Source: an uncultured Erysipelotrichaceae bacterium (lineage in GTDB: Bacteria; Bacillota_I; Bacilli_A; Erysipelotrichales; Erysipelotrichaceae). Taken from it: DNA of 6,496 nucleotides. The notes beneath the pieces are model-generated. The model did no database searches. It was not told the origin of the DNA and saw only the letters and a program-made list of their open reading frames with translations. The DNA lies in the NCBI GenBank assembly GCA_902784015.1, contig CACZTC010000194.1:1-6496 (forward strand), in the 5' to 3' direction. The first letter of the stretch is position 1; each line of letters opens with the position of its first letter. Position numbers and translations under genes: made by a program. Shown one piece after another: positions 1 to 4,886 of this stretch.

Positions 1-773
1 ACTTTCCACTCTCCCGAAGTGAAAGCTACTACTTCTGGTTCTTTAGCTAAACGGTTTTGGTATTGCGCAATAATACTATTCTTATCATCAACTACATAAG
101 CACCATAATCACCATTTTCTATTTCTAATGGCACAACAAAATAATATGGTATTTCATTAAGATTATAGGTATAAACAGTCGTGCAATCATTATCATATGA
201 AACATAATCACTTTCTTCACATTCAAATAAATAATCACCTGCATAATTTACAGCCATCGAATGTCCTTCGCTTGGTAAAGGAATATAATTAGGCTCATCC
301 TCTACTTCTGGTGTAGCTTCAATAGAAGGGGTAGGAGTAGGCGTTGGCTCATTAACTGCAACTTCTTCTTCAATAATACTATTAATATATCTTCTTAATT
401 TACCTGCACCTTTAACTTCATATCTATTATCGCCATCAACAAATATATCTCCTTCAAAATGATATTTCAAAGATTTAGATCCAAAATTCAAAGTAACATT
501 TGTATCTGCATCTTCCACAGCTTCATTACTTTCACCAACTACTTCGATATTAGATAAAGCTTCATAAATAGAATCTATTATTTCAAAATCTTCACTTTTC
601 CCATTTTCTATTCCGCCCTCAGAAGAAATAGAATAATCAACGCTAATAATATCTTCTTTATCTAATTCTTTTAAGTTTTCCAAAGAAGTATTAGAAATAT
701 TATTAATGGTAGGAGCTTCTTTAGTAGCACATCCCATTAAAAGTAAGCATAAAACTATAATTATTTTTTTCAT
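1..773 (-). CDS. Putative lipoprotein, C-terminus beyond the window
   Basis: The reading frame is open from the ATG at 773 down to base 1 (257 full codons, no stop), so the gene is cut by the window edge. The N-terminus is a lipoprotein signal: Lys2-Lys3, a hydrophobic stretch, then lipobox L12-M13-G14-C15, so the mature protein should be lipid-anchored at Cys15 on the outer face of the membrane. Residues 16-140 are acidic and Ser/Asn/Glu-rich. Residues 142-150 (E-P-T-P-T-P-T-P-S) form a Thr-Pro linker that separates a second extracellular part containing two cysteines (C185, C197) close enough for a disulfide. A strong ribosome binding site (AGGGGGA, around 780-786 on this strand) supports the start. 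I recognise no catalytic domain; the function is unknown. It diverges from the ribosomal operon and is probably unrelated to it. Confidence 0.85.
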   Translation of the reverse strand, partial: MKKIIIVLCLLLMGCATKEAPTINNISNTSLENLKELDKEDIISVDYSISSEGGIENGKSEDFEIIDSIYEALSNIEVVGESNEAVEDADTNVTLNFGSKSLKYHFEGDIFVDGDNRYEVKGAGKLRRYINSIIEEEVAVNEPTPTPTPSIEATPEVEDEPNYIPLPSEGHSMAVNYAGDYLFECEESDYVSYDNDCTTVYTYNLNEIPYYFVVPLEIENGDYGAYVVDDKNSIIAQYQNRLAKEPEVVAFTSGEWK

Positions 774-796
774 ATTTTGTCCCCCTGATTTTAATT

Positions 797-821
797 GGTT
801 TTATCTTTTATTAATAAAACC
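797..821. repeat. 8-bp inverted repeat in the lipoprotein gene's leader
   Basis: GGTTTTAT (797-804) and ATAAAACC (814-821) are perfect inverted copies separated by 9 bases. The repeat lies between the likely -10 box of the lipoprotein gene (836-841) and its ribosome binding site, so it would fall within the first ~30 transcribed bases. It could be a repressor operator or an RNA hairpin. It is AT-rich and has no T-run in either direction, so it is not a convincing terminator. Function is inferred only from position. Confidence 0.5.
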
Positions 822-835
822 GTTATTACAACTTA

Positions 836-841
836 ATTATA
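836..841 (-). promoter_or_regulatory. Candidate -10 box for the lipoprotein gene
   Basis: On the minus strand this reads TATAAT, a perfect -10 hexamer, about 60 bases upstream of the ATG at 773. No good -35 hexamer sits at the expected 16-18 base distance, and the surrounding sequence is a TA-rich run, so the call rests on the -10 alone. Confidence 0.4.
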
Positions 842-891
842 GTATATATATTTGCAAGATAATAAAAAGTCAGTAAATATCATAAAAAGCG

Positions 892-921
892 TTGACTCTA
901 ATCAATAGTTTGTCATAGAAT
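892..921 (+). promoter_or_regulatory. Promoter of rplM-rpsI
   Basis: The -35 box TTGACT (892-897) and -10 box TAGAAT (916-921) each match the sigma-70/sigma-A consensus at 5 of 6 positions, with an 18-base spacer. Transcription would begin near 928-929, just where the structured L13 leader begins. Confidence 0.75.
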
Positions 922-928
922 ATTAATC

Positions 929-981
929 GGCACTTCATGCCAATTGTAGCCCCGGAAACTACAAATCATGGAGGAAAAATA
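929..981 (+). ncRNA. L13-type ribosomal protein leader (two hairpins)
   Basis: Between the promoter and rplM lie two short stem-loops: GGCA (929-932) with TGCC (938-941) around a CTTCA loop, and TTGTAG (944-949) with CTACAA (959-964) around a loop with a CCCCGGAAA core. The ribosome binding site GGAGG (970-974) follows directly. Position, size and the hairpin-plus-CCCCGGAAA arrangement fit the L13 leader known upstream of rplM in low-GC Gram-positives, thought to let L13 repress its own operon. I assign the family from memory of position and shape, without a covariance search. Confidence 0.6.
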
Positions 982-1416
982 ATGCGTCAAACAACGATGT
1001 TAAAGCCTAGTGAAGTAGAACGTACTTGGTATGTAGTAGATGCTGCTGAGTGCACATTAGGTAGACTTGCAACACAAGTTGCAACTGTATTAAGAGGTAA
1101 GCATAAGCCAAGCTATACCCCACATGTAGATTGTGGTGACTATGTAATTGTGATTAATGCTGATAAAGTAAAAATCAGTGGCGATCAAGATAAGAAGAAA
1201 TTCTATTATAGTCATTCAATGTATCCAGGTGGCTTACGTACTAGAAGTACTAAAGTCATGAGAGAAAATTATACAGTCGAGTGGGTTGAAAAAGCTATTA
1301 AAGGTATGTTACCTCATAATAAGCTAGGAGATGTTCAACGTAAGCATGTATTCGTATATACAGGTAATGAACATCCACATGCAGCTCAAAAACCAGTTGA
1401 GCTTAAGGTTAAGTAG
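982..1416 (+). CDS. rplM: 50S ribosomal protein L13
   Basis: This 144-residue protein is the large-subunit protein L13, an early 23S rRNA-binding assembly protein. Recognisable blocks, in order, are ERTWYVVDA, TLGRLATQVA, LRGKHKPSYTPHVDCGDYV, the PGGLR segment, AIKGMLPHNKLG and NEHPHAAQKP. Length matches the family (about 142-147). I chose the ATG at 982 because GGAGG (970-974) is 7 bases upstream and the resulting N-terminus (MRQTTM...) aligns with Bacillus-type L13. An in-frame ATG at 937 would add 15 residues, but it lies inside the leader hairpin without a ribosome binding site. It is the first gene of the conserved rplM-rpsI operon; the rpsI ribosome binding site overlaps its TAG stop. 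Confidence 0.98.
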   Translation: MRQTTMLKPSEVERTWYVVDAAECTLGRLATQVATVLRGKHKPSYTPHVDCGDYVIVINADKVKISGDQDKKKFYYSHSMYPGGLRTRSTKVMRENYTVEWVEKAIKGMLPHNKLGDVQRKHVFVYTGNEHPHAAQKPVELKVK

Positions 1417-1432
1417 GGAGGAGTAGAAAGAT

Positions 1433-1840
1433 ATGGCACCTAGAAAGAAAGCTACTGTATCTTATAATGGTACTGGTCGCAGAAAACAAAGTATCGCTCG
1501 TGTCTTTATGACTCCAGGTTCTGGCAATATTACAGTAAATGGCAGATCATTAGAAGAATACTTACCACAAGCAACACTAAGAATGGTTGTTAATTCACCA
1601 TTAGTTCTAACTGAGACTAAAGAGCAATTTGACATCAAAATTAATGTTAAGGGTGGAGGCTATACTGGCCAAGCAGGAGCTATGAGACATGGTATAGCTA
1701 GAGCACTATTAGAAGCTAGTGCAGATTATCGTCCAGTTTTAAAACAAGCAGGTTTCTTAACACGTGATTCACGTGCTAAAGAAAGAAAGAAATATGGACT
1801 TAAAGGCGCTAGACGTGCACCTCAATTCTCAAAACGTTAA
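1433..1840 (+). CDS. rpsI: 30S ribosomal protein S9
   Basis: This 135-residue protein is the small-subunit protein S9, whose C-terminal tail reaches toward the P-site tRNA. Visible hallmarks are [12 protein letters not shown] near residue 13, [35 protein letters not shown] around residues 72-95, the [20 protein letters not shown] segment, and the conserved basic C-terminus PQFSKR. A strong ribosome binding site (GGGAGGAG, 1416-1423) overlaps the rplM stop and sits 9 bases before the ATG, so the two genes are cotranscribed and likely coupled. An intrinsic terminator follows 7 bases after the stop. Confidence 0.98.
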   Translation: MAPRKKATVSYNGTGRRKQSIARVFMTPGSGNITVNGRSLEEYLPQATLRMVVNSPLVLTETKEQFDIKINVKGGGYTGQAGAMRHGIARALLEASADYRPVLKQAGFLTRDSRAKERKKYGLKGARRAPQFSKR

Positions 1841-1847
1841 TGAAATT

Positions 1848-1873
1848 AGCCATGATTATTCATGGCTTTTTTT
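1848..1873 (+). terminator. Intrinsic terminator of rplM-rpsI
   Basis: AGCCATG (1848-1854) pairs with CATGGCT (1861-1867), extended by one A-T pair to leave a 4-base loop, and is followed by seven T residues (1867-1873). It lies directly after the rpsI stop. Confidence 0.92.
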
Positions 1874-1893
1874 CTGTTTATTAGGTAATGCTT

Positions 1894-1899
1894 TATAAT
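1894..1899 (+). promoter_or_regulatory. -10 box for a probable leaderless transcript
   Basis: This is a perfect TATAAT, preceded by TG two codon-lengths earlier and ending 6 bases before the ATG at 1906. Transcription starting at the usual distance would begin at or next to the A of the ATG. No convincing -35 is visible; that position falls in the tail of the rpsI terminator. The same layout occurs at 4484-4489 on the other strand. Confidence 0.55.
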
Positions 1900-1905
1900 T
1901 GGAAT

Positions 1906-2865
1906 ATGAAGATTAATCTAGAAGAAATAATCATTTCTTTACAAAGTGAAGATATTACATATTTAGATATGGATAGTGAAGAGCTAGCCTACGTTGAAGA
2001 TGAATATATTTATTATTATGGCAGCAATAGAATTGAAGATTTTGATGAATTAGATAATGATAATTATCTTGCGCTTCCTAATCGAGATTATGTTGATTCT
2101 TATCGAATAATGAAAGATTATGTTGATCAAAAAGAAGATGGTGAAATTAAAAGATCATTAGAAACAGCTATTAAAGGTAGAGGTGCTTTTCGTATCTTTA
2201 GAATTTGTCTAGAAAGATTTCATTTAGAGAATGAATGGTATAAATTTCGTGATAAGGAATTAAAAGAGATTGCGATTAATTGGTGTATAGATAATGGTTT
2301 ATCATATTATGAAAATGATATAAGCAATGAGATAGATGAATCTGAAACAAAAGATCAAAAAGATAATATTAAATTAATTCAGGTCACAAATCATAATAAG
2401 CATAATATCGTTTATCTAGTGATGGAATTTAGAAATTATTTAGATTCTTTACATGGTTATGAAACTAATGAAGATGAAATGTTAGCGCGAAATGAAATAG
2501 ATGATTACTTTAAACATGGATATCCTATTTATGCGATTAGTGTGAATGGACTAATGGTAGCATACTCTGTATTAAGAATTGAAGATGATGTTGTATGGTT
2601 AGAATCTTTATTTGTAAGAGAAGAATATCGTAAGAGAGGTTTTGGAAGAAGGTTATTTGAAAAGGCTGAAGAAATTGCTAATGAATATGGAAATGATACT
2701 TTATATAATTATATTCATCCTAATAATGAATTAATGATAAGGTTCTTAAAAGAAATGGATTATGATGTTATCAATTTATTAGAAATAAGAAAAAGATATA
2801 AAAATGAAGAAATAAATGAAGAATATCAAATAGGTAATCATACTTTTAAATATAAAGGGAAATAA
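1906..2865 (+). CDS. UPF0158-like / GNAT acetyltransferase fusion
   Basis: The product has 319 residues and two domains. Residues 1 to about 135 resemble UPF0158, a family of unknown function: YRIMKDYV from Y66, GRGAFRIF at G91-R96, and NEWYKFRD around W111, followed by a helix ending in NGLSYY. Residues about 150-305 are a GNAT (acetyl-CoA-dependent N-acetyltransferase) domain. Strand 4 is VWLESLFV, the acetyl-CoA pyrophosphate loop is R242-K-R-G-F-G247, and the family's usual NxxxxxF pattern follows in HPNNELMIRFLKEMDY. The acceptor substrate is unknown. An ATG at 1888 is in frame, but it lies upstream of the TATAAT at 1894 and neither ATG has a ribosome binding site; I prefer 1906 as a leaderless start. 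The gene is monocistronic, with a terminator on each side. It is strongly acidic in its N-terminal part. Confidence 0.88.
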   Translation: MKINLEEIIISLQSEDITYLDMDSEELAYVEDEYIYYYGSNRIEDFDELDNDNYLALPNRDYVDSYRIMKDYVDQKEDGEIKRSLETAIKGRGAFRIFRICLERFHLENEWYKFRDKELKEIAINWCIDNGLSYYENDISNEIDESETKDQKDNIKLIQVTNHNKHNIVYLVMEFRNYLDSLHGYETNEDEMLARNEIDDYFKHGYPIYAISVNGLMVAYSVLRIEDDVVWLESLFVREEYRKRGFGRRLFEKAEEIANEYGNDTLYNYIHPNNELMIRFLKEMDYDVINLLEIRKRYKNEEINEEYQIGNHTFKYKGK

Positions 2866-2884
2866 ATAAAAAAATATATTATTG

Positions 2885-2918
2885 AAAAGCACTTTGAATA
2901 ATTATCAAAGTGTTTTTT
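2885..2918 (+). terminator. Intrinsic terminator after the GNAT gene
   Basis: GCACTTTGA (2889-2897) pairs with TCAAAGTGT (2905-2913, one G-T pair) around a 7-base loop. Four A residues upstream and six T residues downstream (2913-2918) flank the stem, so it could act in both directions, though no minus-strand gene ends here. Confidence 0.85.
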
Positions 2919-2945
2919 GGAAGCTAATTCTAGTTTGTCTATATG
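2917..2945 (+). promoter_or_regulatory. Weak candidate promoter of the membrane protein gene
   Basis: TTGGAA (2917-2922) and TATATG (2940-2945) are separated by 17 bases, with 4/6 and 5/6 consensus matches. They sit immediately after the preceding terminator and before the ribosome binding site at 2952-2956. A start near 2952 would leave a very short leader. Confidence 0.35.
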
Positions 2946-2966
2946 TATTATGGAGGACATAGAATT

Positions 2967-3560
2967 ATGAATAAAAGATTAGGTGTTTTACAAAGAGAAC
3001 AGATAGCTTTTGGCAAGAATGCGGGATTAAGTGATAAAGAAATAAAACTATATGCTAAACCTCGTTATAACTTTCTACAGATGCAAGAGATGCGCTTAGC
3101 TTTAGAAGAAGGCATATCTTCAAAGCAGGTTAAAAGGAAGTTTAAAAGTAGTTTGAGTCACGAAGATATGGAAAGACTCAGAAAAGAATTAAAAGATTTA
3201 AAAGAATATGAAGAACCAATAAATGAAGAAAAAATATTATTACCATATTATTTAGCTATTATCGCAATGGTCGTTATAACTTTTATATATGTGGGAATAT
3301 CATTCTTTAATATTACACATAAGCCTTATTTAGAAGTCTTAAGTGATTACATTCAAATTGAAAAAGGTAGCATTATTAATCCTTTAGATTATGTTGAATA
3401 TAGTAATAATAATGAAATCTCCTACAACAATATTGATACTAATAAGCCTGGTGAAAAAGTGATTGTTTATAAACTAAAAAAGGGTAGTGATAAAGTTATT
3501 AAATATATGACAGTAGATATTAAAGAAAAGTCTAATGATATATTTTTAAGCAATGATTAA
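2967..3560 (+). CDS. Membrane protein: helical repeats, one TM, Ig-like domain
   Basis: The product has 197 residues; I cannot name it. Residues 8-78 form about three helical units with a 29-residue period (G20 aligns with G49, M39 with M68; patterns ...GLSDKEIKLYAKPRYNFLQM... and ...EGISSKQV...). These resemble the short 'QMxEIRxGLExGxD' repeats found in many Bacillota proteins. A basic/charged helix leads into one membrane segment (about 91-114). After it, residues about 120-190 look like a DUF5011-type Ig-like domain: IEKGSIINPLDYV, then NIDTNKPGEKVIVYKLKKG and a final strand. The many basic residues before the membrane segment put the repeats inside and the Ig-like part outside. The ATG at 2967 is chosen because GGAGG (2952-2956) lies 10 bases upstream; an in-frame ATG at 2943 precedes that site. 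The stop overlaps the convergent hydrolase gene. Confidence 0.82.
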   Translation: MNKRLGVLQREQIAFGKNAGLSDKEIKLYAKPRYNFLQMQEMRLALEEGISSKQVKRKFKSSLSHEDMERLRKELKDLKEYEEPINEEKILLPYYLAIIAMVVITFIYVGISFFNITHKPYLEVLSDYIQIEKGSIINPLDYVEYSNNNEISYNNIDTNKPGEKVIVYKLKKGSDKVIKYMTVDIKEKSNDIFLSND

Positions 3561-4477
3561 TTAGTATGAATTTGAGTCATATATTCATATGTCAATTCAG
3601 ATATTTTAACTATTGTATCAATAGCTTCCTGAGTATTTTTAACTTCATCAATCATAACAACTAAAATATAATCAATGTTATCCGCAAATATAATAGCAGC
3701 ATCATTTTGAATAGTATCTAATTCACCAGTTTTATTAGCACTAGCTATATCTTCTGGTAAACCTTCTGGTATTTTACTGATATGATATTGATTTTTTAAA
3801 TGATCTAGAATAGTCTTTGATGCTTCCTCGTTAACAATATTATTATTGTAAAGATTCTTTAAAAATGTACCAACATCATTTACTGATGTTAAATTCTCAT
3901 TGAGATGATCTTTATTTTCTATTAATCTTCCGGTTTCGCTATAGCCATTTTCACTTGCAAAATTATTGACTTTAGTTATGCCATTTAAGGTATTACCATA
4001 AGCCATATATTCTTCTAACCATACCCAAGCATCATTACTAGAATATGACAACATTCTATGTACTTCTTCTTTAGAATAAGCTGTTTCAACAATTTCTCCA
4101 TTTTCAATAGCTTGATAATATGCTCCTGCAACAAATAATTTAATTAAACTTGCGCTTGGCATAGGATGGTCATTAATGCTTGTTATTTTATTGGTATATA
4201 AATCTTCAATATATATAGCTATATAACTATCGCTTTTAGAAATATAAGAGATTAATACTTCTTCTAAATCATCTTGAGGCTTTGATAATAATTCAAGATC
4301 TGTTAATTGTGGCTCTTCACCATAGCGAGATGTATTAAAAGCTTTCTCATAAATAGTTTTAGCTAAAGCATAAAGAATATTACTTGATACTATTAATGCG
4401 ATAATAACAGTCCATAAAACAACTAAAAGATGCCAAGAATTATCTTTCTTTATTGTTGTGGTAATATTCTTACTCAT
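3557..4477 (-). CDS. Membrane-anchored serine hydrolase, class A beta-lactamase-like
   Basis: The product has 306 residues. A single N-terminal membrane segment (about 14-38) should anchor the protein with its catalytic domain outside. Active-site motifs are in the correct order: SxxK at S110-L-I-K113, SxN at S146-S147-N148, and KTG at K249-T250-G251. The omega-loop position has D190-H-L-N193 where class A beta-lactamases have ExxLN, but the residue in the Glu166 position is K189 (the nearest Glu is E187). The acyl-enzyme would therefore be hydrolysed poorly, so a penicillin-binding or cell-wall peptidase-type role, or an unknown esterase role, is likelier than antibiotic resistance; this is inference. 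The ATG at 4477 follows a TATAAT by 6 bases with no ribosome binding site. A TTG at 4495 would add six residues that read through that promoter box, so I reject it. It converges with, and overlaps by 4 bases, the membrane protein gene. Confidence 0.88.
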   Translation of the reverse strand: MSKNITTTIKKDNSWHLLVVLWTVIIALIVSSNILYALAKTIYEKAFNTSRYGEEPQLTDLELLSKPQDDLEEVLISYISKSDSYIAIYIEDLYTNKITSINDHPMPSASLIKLFVAGAYYQAIENGEIVETAYSKEEVHRMLSYSSNDAWVWLEEYMAYGNTLNGITKVNNFASENGYSETGRLIENKDHLNENLTSVNDVGTFLKNLYNNNIVNEEASKTILDHLKNQYHISKIPEGLPEDIASANKTGELDTIQNDAAIIFADNIDYILVVMIDEVKNTQEAIDTIVKISELTYEYMTQIHTN

Positions 4478-4483
4478 GAAATG

Positions 4484-4489
4484 ATTATA
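4484..4489 (-). promoter_or_regulatory. -10 box for a probable leaderless hydrolase transcript
   Basis: On the minus strand this reads TATAAT, ending exactly 6 bases before the ATG at 4477. The bases upstream of that ATG contain no AGG, GGA or GAG within 25 bases, so there is no Shine-Dalgarno site. A weak -35 (ATGTCT) lies 17 bases upstream. It has the same geometry, with the same TG-N-TTTATAAT core, as the box at 1894-1899. Confidence 0.6.
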
Positions 4490-4537
4490 AAACAATTATG
4501 ATAAAAAGACATTGTTAATAATAAATAGTCATTATAT

Positions 4538-4566
4538 TTGACATATACCCCATAGGGGTATATTTT
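4538..4566 (+). promoter_or_regulatory. Promoter of csoR-copA
   Basis: A perfect -35 box, TTGACA (4538-4543), is followed after 17 bases by TATTTT (4561-4566) as -10; TATATT (4559-4564), with a 15-base spacer, is an alternative. The spacer is filled by the CsoR-type operator, so a bound repressor would block RNA polymerase. Confidence 0.75.
4543..4563 (+). promoter_or_regulatory. CsoR operator
   Basis: Perfect inverted repeat: ATATACCCC (4543-4551) and GGGGTATAT (4555-4563) around a 3-base centre ATA. The TACCCC...GGGGTA core is the usual CsoR box in low-GC Gram-positives. It lies between -35 and -10 of the promoter for csoR itself, as expected for autoregulation relieved by Cu(I). Confidence 0.88.
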
Positions 4567-4583
4567 ATGAGTGAGAGGTATTT

Positions 4584-4886
4584 ATGAGTAAGTGTAATAA
4601 ATGTGAGATTAGACATAAAGAAAGAAGTAAAGAAGAGAAAAAACAATTAATAAATAGGTTAAGAAAAATCGAAGGCCAAGTTAGAGGAATTCAAAAGATG
4701 GTTGATGAAGATAGTTATTGTCCAGATATATTAATCCAGGTATCCGCAATAACTAGTGCTTTAAATAGTTTTAATAAAGAATTATTGGCTAGTCATATTA
4801 AAAGCTGTGTAAAAACTGATATTCAAAAAGGTAATGATGAGACAATTGATGAATTAGTAAAAGTATTAGCGAAGGTAATGAAATAA
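4584..4886 (+). CDS. csoR: Copper-sensing transcriptional repressor CsoR
   Basis: This 100-residue all-helical repressor of the CsoR/RcnR (DUF156) family has the hallmark sequence RLRKIEGQVRGIQKMV at residues 25-40. The Cu(I) ligand set C46, H71, C75 is complete (Y45-C46, then H71-IKS-C75), which fits copper sensing rather than nickel (RcnR), formaldehyde (FrmR) or sulfide (CstR). The N-terminus also carries C4-x2-C7, outside the core fold. Apo-CsoR should bind the inverted repeat at 4543-4563 and release it on binding Cu(I). The ribosome binding site AGAGG (4574-4578) is 5 bases before the ATG. The TAA stop shares its last A with the copA ATG (TAATG), so the two are translationally coupled. 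Confidence 0.96.
   Translation: MSKCNKCEIRHKERSKEEKKQLINRLRKIEGQVRGIQKMVDEDSYCPDILIQVSAITSALNSFNKELLASHIKSCVKTDIQKGNDETIDELVKVLAKVMK

Noticed and set aside
2943..2966. Upstream ATG extending the membrane protein by 8 residues
   Set aside because: The GGAGG ribosome binding site (2952-2956) lies inside this extension and serves the ATG at 2967.
1906..3560. GNAT plus neighbour as a toxin-antitoxin pair
   Set aside because: There is no small DNA-binding antitoxin gene next to the GNAT gene, a terminator separates the two genes, and the neighbour is a membrane protein.
3557..4477. Hydrolase as an acquired antibiotic-resistance gene
   Set aside because: The deacylating Glu is missing, the protein is membrane-anchored, base use matches the neighbours, and no mobile-element remnants flank it.
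4567..4587. Six-codon mini-ORF (ATG at 4567) ahead of csoR
   Set aside because: It overlaps the csoR ribosome binding site and start, has no ribosome binding site of its own, and would begin only a base after the -10 box, so it is probably not transcribed whole.
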